Below are positions 16,052 to 23,129 of a stretch of DNA of 23,249 bases, piece after piece. Source of the DNA: CAZXYS01 sp964645005 (GTDB lineage Bacteria; Bacteroidota; Ignavibacteria; Kapaibacteriales; UBA2268); contig CAZXYS010000050.1 of the NCBI GenBank assembly GCA_964645005.1, positions 1 through 23,249 on the forward strand, in the 5' to 3' direction. Below the pieces are notes generated by a model. That model was given only the letters and a program-made list of their open reading frames with translations. It was not told the origin of the DNA and searched no databases. Within the stretch, counting starts at the first letter, position 1; each line of letters begins with the position of its first letter. Position numbers and translations under genes: made by a program.

Positions 16052-16717
16052 TTGAAGACACCGGATTTTATAGAATATTTGCGCGATCGATTGACGAAAG
16101 AATTGCCCGGCAGACAGGCGCACCTGAAGATGGCGCCGACGAGCAAAGGGAAGGTCTTCCGCGAGCTCGACCCGGCACCGGATGCCCAGCCGAGCGCTGT
16201 CCTCGTCTTGCTTTTCACCGATGAAAGCACGCAGGAACTGAGCGTCTTATTGACGCTGAGAAGCTCTTGGCTGAACAGCCACAGCGGACAGATCAGTTTC
16301 CCCGGAGGCATGTGCGAACTCAAAGAAAGCTCAGAGCAAACAGCTTTACGCGAGACATTCGAAGAAACCGGCATACAGCCCGATAATATTGAGATCCTGG
16401 GACACATGTCGAATTTGTTCGTTCCACCGTCGAAAGCGCTGATCACGCCGGTTGTAGCATATATCCCGCAATTGCCGGCAATAAGAATGAATCCCGGCGA
16501 GGTCGAGAAGGTAATCAAGCAGCCGCTGTATCCTTTTCTTGACGAAGATTTCAGGCATGTTGAATTCCGGGAAATGAATAGATACGAGGCGGATGTTCCT
16601 TTCTGGGATCTGAAGCAGAAGACGCCCCTCTGGGGCGCTACGGCAATGATGCTCATGGAATTGATCGAGCTTTACAGGGAATTTCAGGAAGAACTAAAAA
16701 CTGATACAAATACTTAA
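16052..16717 (+). CDS. Nudix hydrolase, CoA pyrophosphatase type
   Basis: A 221-residue Nudix enzyme. The Nudix box (Gx5Ex7REUxEExGU) is intact at 86-108: G86, E92, R100-E101, E104-E105, G107. Immediately before it, LLTLRSSWLNSHSGQISFPG (66-85) is the CoA-pyrophosphatase (NuCoA/UPF0035) signature. The expected reaction is CoA or its derivatives to 3',5'-ADP plus 4'-phosphopantetheine, with Mg2+. The start is TTG: no in-frame ATG precedes the domain except one at residue 27, and KTPDFIEYLRDRL from the TTG fits the family N-terminal helix. No clear Shine-Dalgarno site. The M16 gene follows after 38 bases, probably in the same transcript. Confidence 0.9.
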   Translation: MKTPDFIEYLRDRLTKELPGRQAHLKMAPTSKGKVFRELDPAPDAQPSAVLVLLFTDESTQELSVLLTLRSSWLNSHSGQISFPGGMCELKESSEQTALRETFEETGIQPDNIEILGHMSNLFVPPSKALITPVVAYIPQLPAIRMNPGEVEKVIKQPLYPFLDEDFRHVEFREMNRYEADVPFWDLKQKTPLWGATAMMLMELIELYREFQEELKTDTNT

Positions 16718-16755
16718 TACGGAAAGATTTAGGAAATTAAATAAAAGAAGAGTTT

Positions 16756-18129
16756 ATGGATAATTCAACTATCGACAGAACCAAACCACCGATTTCAAAG
16801 GAATTGCCGGAAATTCAGTTCCCTGCATTCGAAAAAATCGAATTGGATAACGGCATTAGAATTTATAAGATCGAAGATTATACTCAGCCTCTGCTGACAG
16901 TAAAAACACTCTTTAATTCCGGCGCACTGGATGAAGATATACCCGGCGCAGCATATTTCACATCCAAAATGATGGTTCGCGGCACGGAAAAGCGTACTAA
17001 TGCCGAAATAGCAGAGCAGATAGAGAATCTTGGCGCCGGCATGAACGCTTCAGCCAAAAAGGACGATACTGTCATGAGCTTGACAGTGCTGCGCGATAAT
17101 GCCGATGAAGCTCTGGATATATACTTCGATTGCATGTTGAATTCGATTTTTGATGAGACGGAAATCGAGAGATTCCGCCAGAAGCACATTGCTGATATTC
17201 AGGAATCGCTTTCGGATTCAGGCTGTCTGGCTAAAATTGCTTTCAACAAGGGGTTTTACGGCGATCATCCCTATGCTAGTCCGCTTCAGGGTACTGTCGA
17301 TTCAAACAGGTCAATCATGAGAGATCACCTGCTGGCTCAGTATAATAAGCTGTTCACCGAAAATAAGCCTGCCTTCATTATTGCAGGAAATGGTGATTTC
17401 GACAGTATCATAAAAAAAATTGAGGAAAATTCGGATAAATTTACCGGCGGCTCCGAAGATCAATCTATTAGGAAGATAAGACCTATAGAAGCGGGTAATA
17501 GAGTAGTACTTATCGAAAAGCCGGATTCAGTTCAAACCACATTACGCCTTGGGAAATTCACTATCGGCAGAAGCGATCCCGGTTTCCCGGCGCTGCAGAT
17601 TGCTAATACTATTCTCGGCGGATATTTTCAATCCAGGTTGAATGAGCTGCTGCGAGAGAAGCGGGGCTTCACTTACGGTGTTCATTCGATGATAAATACG
17701 AGGAAAGCTGCGAGTAATCTCGTAATTGGCAGCGATATAAGCCAGGAAAATACGAATCAGGCGATGAAAGATACACTGGACGAACTCGAGAAAATATCTA
17801 AATACACTATTTCCGACGAAGAACTAAATACAGCGAAACAGTATATGACCGGCTCTTTCGCACGCAAGCTGGAAACGCCGAAGCAGATTTCTACTTTCGT
17901 ACAGAGTTTAGTTGTTTTTGATCTTCCCGAAAATTACTATAAGAATTTTTTCGAGAAGATCCATGATGCAAAAAAAGATGAACTGCTGGAAGTGCAGAAG
18001 GACAATCTATCGCCGGATTCGCTGTTGATAGCTGCTTCCGGCAATATCGAAAATCTGAAGGAAGCCATGAAAGATTTCGGTGAGATAAGCATTTGCGGCG
18101 TCAATGGAAATATAGAGCCGGCAAAATAA
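16756..18129 (+). CDS. M16-family peptidase homologue, zinc site lost
   Basis: 457 residues with the two-lobed M16B fold: N-terminal LDNGIRIYKIEDYTQPLLTV and FNSGALDEDIPGAAYFTSKM, middle HPYASPLQGT, then the second lobe with LREKRGFTYGVHSM (299-312), the substrate-binding R/Y motif. The inverse zinc motif HxxEH should stand at 67-71 but reads YFTSK, so both histidines and the catalytic glutamate are missing. By analogy with inactive M16 partner subunits it may bind peptide and need an active partner, but no second M16 gene is in this window. No convincing signal peptide, so its location is uncertain. AGAAGAG lies a few bases upstream of the ATG. Confidence 0.9.
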   Translation: MDNSTIDRTKPPISKELPEIQFPAFEKIELDNGIRIYKIEDYTQPLLTVKTLFNSGALDEDIPGAAYFTSKMMVRGTEKRTNAEIAEQIENLGAGMNASAKKDDTVMSLTVLRDNADEALDIYFDCMLNSIFDETEIERFRQKHIADIQESLSDSGCLAKIAFNKGFYGDHPYASPLQGTVDSNRSIMRDHLLAQYNKLFTENKPAFIIAGNGDFDSIIKKIEENSDKFTGGSEDQSIRKIRPIEAGNRVVLIEKPDSVQTTLRLGKFTIGRSDPGFPALQIANTILGGYFQSRLNELLREKRGFTYGVHSMINTRKAASNLVIGSDISQENTNQAMKDTLDELEKISKYTISDEELNTAKQYMTGSFARKLETPKQISTFVQSLVVFDLPENYYKNFFEKIHDAKKDELLEVQKDNLSPDSLLIAASGNIENLKEAMKDFGEISICGVNGNIEPAK

Positions 18130-18146
18130 TAACTTCCGGCATCAGG

Positions 18147-18223
18147 GTTGTCACCCGCAGGGCTATCAACCGCAGGGGTATCAGCCGCGGGGGTATCAAC
18201 CGCAGGGTTAACCCTGCGGTTGA
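18147..18223. repeat. 15-bp tandem array ending in a 28-bp palindrome
   Basis: Four imperfect 15-base units of the form GGTATCAACCGCAGG (18147-18161, 18162-18176, 18177-18191, 18192-18206) lead into a perfect palindrome at 18196-18223: TCAACCG, CA, GGGTTAACCC, TG, CGGTTGA. The palindrome's left arm is the last tandem unit, so the array looks like expansion of one arm. Same palindrome family as 3491-3518. Lies 17 bases after the M16 stop and before moxR. Confidence 0.8.
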
Positions 18224-18324
18224 GAAGTTATTTTCTGGCGAAACAAAATATATTCAATTATCAAAGAATTTATGCGTCAATAAAGTCACGTAATTTTAAT
18301 TAATAAAAATATTATCAAGGATTT

Positions 18325-19317
18325 ATGAGCGAAACACCAGATACAGAAAAACTACAGCAATTAAATGAAGCAGTAAAAAATATTCGCGGAGAAATTGGAA
18401 AAGTCATTGTAGGACAGGAAAAAATTATCGAACAATTGATGATTTCTCTGTTTGCGCGGGGACACTGCCTTTTGATCGGTGTACCGGGACTGGCTAAGAC
18501 ACTGCTGGTCAGGACTTTATCGCAGGCATTAAACCTGTCATTCAGCCGCATCCAGTTTACGCCCGATCTTATGCCCGGCGACATCACCGGTACGGAAGTT
18601 ATCGAAGAGAACATCAGTACCGGTCAGAAGGAATTCCGCTTCATTAAGGGACCGGTCTTTGCCAACATAATTCTCGCCGACGAAATAAACCGCACACCGC
18701 CTAAAACGCAGTCAGCATTACTGGAAGCCATGCAGGAACACGAAGTTACAGCGGCAGGCGAAACTTTCACTCTGTCGGAACCTTTCTTCGTGCTGGCGAC
18801 GCAGAACCCGATCGAACAGGAAGGTACCTATCCTTTGCCGGAAGCGCAGTTGGACAGGTTTATGTTCAACATCTGGCTGGATTATCCTTCATCGGACGAA
18901 GAAGTGGAAATCGTGAAATCCACGACAGCAGAATATAAGCCGGAAGTCAAGGAAATTTTATCAGCCGAGCAGATAATTGAATACCAGGATCTGATCAGGC
19001 GTGTGCCCGTCTCTGACAATGTTATAGATTACGCTGTCAAGATGGCGCGCGCAACCCGACCCGGCAACAGCACTATCACAAAGTTCATCAATGATTACCT
19101 CAGCTACGGCGCCGGACCGCGCGCTTCGCAGTATCTTATCCTGGGCGCGAAAGCAAAAGCTGCGCTTACCGGCAAATATACGCCGGATATCGAGGATATA
19201 CGCGATGTAGCTCTGCCAGTGCTTCGCCACAGAATGGTCACCAACTTCAACGCCGAAGCCGATAATATTTCGCAGAATCAGATCGTGGATCATCTGCTTA
19301 ATGAAATCGGCAGCTAA
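18325..19317 (+). CDS. MoxR-family AAA ATPase
   Basis: A 330-residue MoxR-type AAA+ protein. Walker A GVPGLAKT (52-59), the MoxR block QFTPDLMPGDITGTEV (77-92), Walker B IILADEINR (115-123) with PPKTQSALLEAMQE, sensor 1 LATQNPIEQEGTYPLPEAQ and the downstream DRF arginine region are all present, with a C-terminal lid including YGAGPRASQ. These chaperone-like ATPases usually act with DUF58 and VWA-domain proteins encoded just downstream. Here an intrinsic terminator follows the stop after about 30 bases and no such partner is in the window. Substrate unknown. Cytoplasmic. Confidence 0.95.
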   Translation: MSETPDTEKLQQLNEAVKNIRGEIGKVIVGQEKIIEQLMISLFARGHCLLIGVPGLAKTLLVRTLSQALNLSFSRIQFTPDLMPGDITGTEVIEENISTGQKEFRFIKGPVFANIILADEINRTPPKTQSALLEAMQEHEVTAAGETFTLSEPFFVLATQNPIEQEGTYPLPEAQLDRFMFNIWLDYPSSDEEVEIVKSTTAEYKPEVKEILSAEQIIEYQDLIRRVPVSDNVIDYAVKMARATRPGNSTITKFINDYLSYGAGPRASQYLILGAKAKAALTGKYTPDIEDIRDVALPVLRHRMVTNFNAEADNISQNQIVDHLLNEIGS

Positions 19318-19349
19318 GTTTTAATATACAATCGATTGAAAATCACCCT

Positions 19350-19380
19350 AATTCCCAAATTCCGATTTGGGAATTTTTTT
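19350..19380 (+). terminator. Intrinsic terminator after moxR
   Basis: AATTCCCAAAT (19350-19360), loop TCCG, ATTTGGGAATT (19365-19375) form an 11-bp perfect stem running straight into a T tract to 19380. It is 32 bases after the moxR stop. Confidence 0.85.
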
Positions 19381-19425
19381 CCCGGGTTTTTCAATATATA
19401 TGTACGTTTATTTGTAAGAACTTGC

Positions 19426-19494
19426 AACAGCAAGATTTAGCTTGCTGTTAATCCGAAGTTTTTCAGCCCATTTGCAAAGTGCTAAAGCACTTTG
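19426..19494. repeat. Two perfect hairpins between terminator copies
   Basis: AACAGCAAG-ATTTAG-CTTGCTGTT (19426-19449, 9-bp stem) and CAAAGTGC-TAAA-GCACTTTG (19475-19494, 8-bp stem). The second has the GCTAAAGC apex also seen at 9022-9035 and, as its complement, at 106-121. No coding potential. Confidence 0.7.
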
Positions 19495-19530
19495 TTGCAA
19501 TTATTTATGAGCATAACCCATTTTTACCCT

Positions 19531-19555
19531 AATTCCGATTTGGGAATTTTTTTTT
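19531..19555 (+). terminator. Truncated copy of the moxR terminator
   Basis: CCCTAATTCC, GATTTGGGAA and a long T tract repeat the sequence at 19348-19380 with about seven bases of the left arm missing. A 6-bp stem AATTCC/GGAATT (19531-19536, 19543-19548) with a T tract still forms. Either a second terminator or a duplication by-product. Confidence 0.5.
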
Positions 19556-19657
19556 ACAATATAGTACCTCATGTCGAAAATCGCCGAAAAACCGACAAGA
19601 GTTTATAAAATATAATATGGACTGACAAGAATAGATTTATCTTAATAACGAATTTTA

Positions 19658-19736
19658 CACGATATTTATCACGAAATATTTGTCACGATATTTACGTTAT
19701 ATTTATTACGAAAATAATGTGATAGAATATTCGTTA
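19658..19736. promoter_or_regulatory. Iteron-like repeats upstream of the ATPase gene
   Basis: Three close direct copies of CACGAxATTT start at 19658, 19670 and 19684 (spacings 12 and 14). AACGAATTTTACACGA (from 19648) is echoed in inverted orientation by TGTGATAGAATATTCGTT (19718-19735). The cluster ends 9 bases before the ATG at 19745. Arrangement suits an operator for a regulator, perhaps self-control; unproven. Confidence 0.4.
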
Positions 19737-19744
19737 TAAATAAT

Positions 19745-20875
19745 ATGAAAAAGAAAAATCCATTTATATTGACGGGATATGTCCCGCCCGAACACTTCTG
19801 CGACCGCGAAAAAGAGATCTCGCTGATAAAGAAATACGCCAACAACTCGATGGATGCCGCTTTATTTTCGATACGACGTCAGGGTAAGACGGGCTTGATC
19901 CAACATGTTATACATAATCTTCAGCAAGAAAAGGTCAAATGTATGTATTTGGACATAATGATGACTTCTTCCATAAACGAGTTTGCTTACAATTTCGGGA
20001 AAGCTTTCTTCAATCAGGCGGCTGCGCTTACACAAAAGGCTCTGAATACCGCAGCAAAGGTTTTTCAGAGCTTTACACCTTCGATAACCACTGATGCACT
20101 AACGGGGAATTTGAACCTGGAACTGAAGCTCAACAAGACCGAGCCTGTATATCAAGATCTGGAAAACATTTTCCAGTATATCAAGGATTCCGGCGAGAAA
20201 TACCTGATAGCTATCGATGAATTCCAGCAAATTCTTGATTATCCTGAAACTAATTTCGAGGCTTTTCTAAGGTCGCAAGTTCAGTTTATCGATAATGCCG
20301 CTTTTGTATTCTCGGGTAGTAAGAAGCATTTGCTGCTGTCGATTTTCAGCGATCATGCGCGTCCATTCCGGCAAAGCTGCAGTTTCATGGAATTGAAACC
20401 GATCGATAAATCAAAATACAGTAACTTTATCAGTGAAAAATTCAATGCCGATAAGCGTGAAATTACCAATGATTCTCTTGATTTTATCTTCGAAAAAACT
20501 CGTGGAATAACATATTTTGTTCAACTTTTTTGCAATTATTTGTACGGCAGCGGCAGAAAAAAGATAGATTTGAAGCATACTAAGGATGTATTTAACATAA
20601 TTATAGCCGAAAGAGAAAGCTATTTTGTGAATTATAATGAGTTATTGACTGATACGCAGAGCAGGTTGCTTGCCGCCATAGCTATGGAAAACGGCGTTTC
20701 GCAGCCGGCGAGCGGAAGTTTTATCACAAATTACAAGCTCGTTTCATCGAGCACAGTTCTGTCTGCCATAAAAGTATTGACTGACAAAGAAGTTGTCTAT
20801 AAAGAAGAAGATACGTACTTTGTCTCGGATCCGCTGCTGGCAGAGTGGTTTAGAAGGAAAGCTATAATTTTGTAA
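19745..20875 (+). CDS. P-loop ATPase, archaeal-ATPase/COG1672-like
   Basis: A 376-residue single-protein ATPase of the STAND-related 'ATP-binding protein' type common in Bacteroidetes and archaea. The start NPFILTGYVPPEHFCDREKE is the family N-terminus; the P-loop is the shortened FSIRRQGKTGLI (41-52); Walker B is YLIAIDEFQQI (153-163); FVFSGS (187-192) fits the sensor position. ELKPIDKSKYSNFI and ITYFVQLFCNYLY mark the helical lid. About 295-365 look like a winged helix (SRLLAAIA, SSSTVLSAIKVLTDKEVVYK, YFVSDPLLAEWFR). Role unknown; members occur singly and often vary between strains. The upstream repeat cluster may control it. Confidence 0.88.
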   Translation: MKKKNPFILTGYVPPEHFCDREKEISLIKKYANNSMDAALFSIRRQGKTGLIQHVIHNLQQEKVKCMYLDIMMTSSINEFAYNFGKAFFNQAAALTQKALNTAAKVFQSFTPSITTDALTGNLNLELKLNKTEPVYQDLENIFQYIKDSGEKYLIAIDEFQQILDYPETNFEAFLRSQVQFIDNAAFVFSGSKKHLLLSIFSDHARPFRQSCSFMELKPIDKSKYSNFISEKFNADKREITNDSLDFIFEKTRGITYFVQLFCNYLYGSGRKKIDLKHTKDVFNIIIAERESYFVNYNELLTDTQSRLLAAIAMENGVSQPASGSFITNYKLVSSSTVLSAIKVLTDKEVVYKEEDTYFVSDPLLAEWFRRKAIIL

Positions 20876-20941
20876 TTCCATTTTGTGCTATTTTTCTAAC
20901 AAAATTATTTGATATAATTGATTGATATATTTATGGATACA

Positions 20942-20971
20942 GGTTAACGGCGAACGGTTAAAGGCTAAAGT
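20942..20971 (+). repeat. TTAACGG-type heptamer repeat
   Basis: GG, TTAACGG, CGAACGG, TTAAAGG, CTAAAG: four degenerate 7-base units 3' of the ATPase gene. Third member of the family seen at 9311-9340 and 10160-10185. Confidence 0.5.
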
Positions 20972-21012
20972 TATAAAACAAGTAAATAAATAGTTCTCAA
21001 AAAACAATTCTT

Positions 21013-21225
21013 TTATGCAAAAATCAATCTCCTTCCTTTTGGTTTCGGTATGTGATCGCCGAATTCTTTTGCCGTATCTATCCATAAATTAATAGCTTCT
21101 TTAGCGTTGGACAAAGCTTCTTCTTCGGTATTCCCATGCGCCGCGCAGCCTGGTAACTCCGGTACTTCCGACACATAGCAATCGTCTTCATCGCTCCAAT
21201 AAATTATTATTTCATATTTATTCAT
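21013..21225 (-). CDS. Orphan HicB-family antitoxin-like protein
   Basis: 70 residues from the ATG at 21225 (MNKYEIIIYW), chosen because AGGTGA stands five bases upstream; a GTG three codons earlier overlaps that site. DEDDCYVSEVPELPGCAAHG followed by TEEEALSNAKEAINLWI is the partial RNase H-like fold of HicB. Full HicB antitoxins bind the HicA mRNA interferase and repress their own operon, often with an added DNA-binding C-terminus; this one ends soon after HIPKPKGRRL, with no such domain. I find no HicA-like frame on either side, so it is probably solitary. Confidence 0.85.
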   Translation of the reverse strand: MNKYEIIIYWSDEDDCYVSEVPELPGCAAHGNTEEEALSNAKEAINLWIDTAKEFGDHIPKPKGRRLIFA

Positions 21226-21305
21226 CTGTGTCACCTAAATAAACCCGGATATTTCATTAGAACTTTTCAGTACTACTAACAAATTACAATTCATCATTTT
21301 AGAAG

Positions 21306-21371
21306 AACCACCCCGTAAAGCCATCGGCTTCACTCCCCACCTTGCTAAGGAGGGGAAAATAAGGGGCGGTT
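21306..21371. repeat. Three-way-junction palindromic repeat
   Basis: An outer stem AACCACCCC (21306-21314) with GGGGCGGTT (21363-21371, one G-T pair) encloses two arms with triloops: AAGCC-ATC-GGCTT (21318-21330) and CCCCACCTT-GCT-AAGGAGGGG (21335-21355). Partial copies are at 3441-3480 and, as the word TTAACCACCCC, over the ade stop near 10324-10337. It lies between hicB and mtnA. Noncoding. Confidence 0.65.
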
Positions 21372-21443
21372 AAGTTCTTAGGAATAAGCTATTCATTCTG
21401 CTATATGTTTATTCTATTGCAAAATGTCGGATAAATCCATAAA

Positions 21444-22544
21444 TCACGCCTTCTCAGGAAACAACTCATAAATTGACCCCTTATCCGCCTTGCATATCCC
21501 TCTCTCAGTTATCAGAGCTGTGACAAGATGGCGCGGCGTGACATCAAAGCTGTAGTTGGCAGCCTTTGTTCCTTTGGCTGGGACGAGTGCTTTTTTGATC
21601 TCGCCGTCCACCAGACCATCCACATATAATACCTCAACGTTATTCCTCTCTTCGATAGGAATATCGTTGACACCGTCATCAATATTCCAGTCGATAGACG
21701 TTGACGGTACCGCCACATAGAAGGGAACTTCATTGTCATAAGCCGCCAGCGCTTTGAGATAAGTGCCGATCTTGTTTGCCACATCGCCCGTGTGGGTAGT
21801 CCGGTCGCTGCCGACAATTACCATATCAACTAAACCTTTCTGCATCAGGTGACCGCCGGCATTGTCCACTATTAGAGTATTGGGGACGCCGTGCCGGGTC
21901 AGTTCCCACGAAGTTAGCTTCGCGCCCTGGCTGCGGGGGCGGGTTTCATCGACCCAGACATGCACTTCAATTCCCATGTCGTAGGCGGTATAGATAGGCG
22001 CTGTAGCTGTGCCGTAATCCACTGTTGCAAGCCAGCCGGCATTGCAATGGGTCAGGATATTGACTGGTCCTTCCTTCTGGCAGGCAATTCTGTCAATAAG
22101 CCAGATGCCTTTTTCGCCTATACTTTTGCAGAACAGGGCATCTTCATCGCAGATATTTCGTGCTTTTTCACGGGCAGCATTAATTTTTGAGTCAATATCA
22201 GCAGCATCGGAAATGACTTTTAGCTGCTCATCTACAGCCCAGGCTAAATTGACTGCCGTTGGGCGGGCGGCTTTTAACTTATCAGCAGCTTCCTGAATTT
22301 TATTCTCGAAATTTTCCTTGTCCGCATTGACAGCGGCAAGGTACATACCATAAGCCGCTGCAGCGCCAATCAAAGGCGCGCCGCGGACGTACATCTCTGC
22401 AATCGCCTTGACGGCATCGTCGAGAGTTTTGAGTCCTACAATCTCGAATTTGTGCGGCAGCAGCCTCTGATCGATAATATTTATGACACTGTCATTTTCA
22501 GGATTTTCCCAGATAGTGCGGTAATGTTTTCCTTCGATATTCAT
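21444..22544 (-). CDS. mtnA: S-methyl-5-thioribose-1-phosphate isomerase
   Basis: 366 residues. MtnA converts methylthioribose-1-phosphate to methylthioribulose-1-phosphate in the methionine salvage pathway. Motifs: VRGAPLIGAAAAYGMYLA near the N-terminus; THCNAGWLATVDYGTA with the catalytic cysteine; WVDETRPRSQGAKLTSWEL; and VGSDRTTHTGDVANKIGTY with the catalytic aspartate. These are shared with eIF2B-alpha relatives, but RGAPLIG and the length support MtnA. The ATG is not preceded by a Shine-Dalgarno site. No other methionine-salvage gene is in the window. Divergent from the ABM-type gene. Confidence 0.95.
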   Translation of the reverse strand: MNIEGKHYRTIWENPENDSVINIIDQRLLPHKFEIVGLKTLDDAVKAIAEMYVRGAPLIGAAAAYGMYLAAVNADKENFENKIQEAADKLKAARPTAVNLAWAVDEQLKVISDAADIDSKINAAREKARNICDEDALFCKSIGEKGIWLIDRIACQKEGPVNILTHCNAGWLATVDYGTATAPIYTAYDMGIEVHVWVDETRPRSQGAKLTSWELTRHGVPNTLIVDNAGGHLMQKGLVDMVIVGSDRTTHTGDVANKIGTYLKALAAYDNEVPFYVAVPSTSIDWNIDDGVNDIPIEERNNVEVLYVDGLVDGEIKKALVPAKGTKAANYSFDVTPRHLVTALITERGICKADKGSIYELFPEKA

Positions 22545-22641
22545 AGCAAGTTCGGGAATTTATAAGAAAAAAATTTATTTACTGATTACAATTTAAACTT
22601 TTATAATGAATTATGGAAAATGAATTTTTTCTTTACACAAC

Positions 22642-22650
22642 TTATCCACA
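22642..22650 (+). promoter_or_regulatory. Single perfect DnaA-box match
   Basis: TTATCCACA equals the DnaA-box consensus TTATNCACA. It lies in the AT-rich gap between mtnA and the ABM-type gene, 71 bases before the latter's ATG. One box without a cluster is not an origin; it may be chance. Confidence 0.3.
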
Positions 22651-22720
22651 AAATTATAAAATCTATATACGAATAATTCCTCTTAATTTTAAAATTCTGT
22701 CAACAAAAAAGGGTATATTG

Positions 22721-23011
22721 ATGGTCAAGAAAATAGCTAAATATAAGGTAAAGCAGGGTTCTGAAGAAATTGTCGAGGAAGCGGCAGCAAATATTGTTTC
22801 AAAGGTGCAAAGCCATGAAGGATTGACGCGCTATACCGTTTATAGAACCAACGAAGAGAGAACTTACGTGCATATCATGTCCTTCCCCGACGAAGACGCC
22901 GCGGCAAAACACCGCGATTCCGAATACAACCAGGAATTTATGACAATCCTCAGGGAAAACTGTGATGAGGAACCGTCTTACTGGGATCTTGAGAAAATTG
23001 AAAATGCGTAA
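22721..23011 (+). CDS. Antibiotic-biosynthesis-monooxygenase (ABM) fold protein
   Basis: 96 residues from the ATG at 22721 (MVKKIAKYKVKQG), with AAAAAAGGG about seven bases upstream; the frame opens 36 codons earlier but those residues are unlike the family and lie in AT-rich leader. KIAKYKVKQGSEEIVEEAAA, HEGLTRYTVYRTNEERTYVHI and FPDEDAAAKHRDSEYNQEFM follow the ABM dimeric alpha-beta-barrel pattern (strand, helix, strand, strand, helix with a conserved His). Members include quinol monooxygenases and stress proteins; this one's activity is unknown. Probably cytoplasmic. Confidence 0.75.
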   Translation: MVKKIAKYKVKQGSEEIVEEAAANIVSKVQSHEGLTRYTVYRTNEERTYVHIMSFPDEDAAAKHRDSEYNQEFMTILRENCDEEPSYWDLEKIENA

Positions 23012-23129
23012 GCTGCCAATTAACAAAGAGCTTGATTTTTTCATTTTATTTTGTTATATAGAGGTATAATCATTGTAAAGATTTGCCTTTAAAATAGATA
23101 GGTTTTATAATTTAAATTAAGGTGGAAAA

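Noticed and set aside
18147..18206. Possible CRISPR or coding GYQPQ-type repeat
   Set aside because: Units are 15 bases with no spacers, and no cas gene is near. One frame does encode a GYQPQ-like repeat but has no plausible start and ends at once in the palindrome.
21235..21443. HicA toxin next to hicB
   Set aside because: No frame of 50 or more codons with the HicA GSHxxF-type motif; the region is taken up by the three-armed repeat.
22633..22700. Replication origin near the DnaA box
   Set aside because: Only one perfect box, no clustered boxes, and no dnaA, dnaN, gidA or rpmH next to it.
22613..22720. N-terminal extension of the ABM-type protein
   Set aside because: The 36 extra residues are AT-driven, unlike the family, and a better ribosome site precedes the ATG at 22721.
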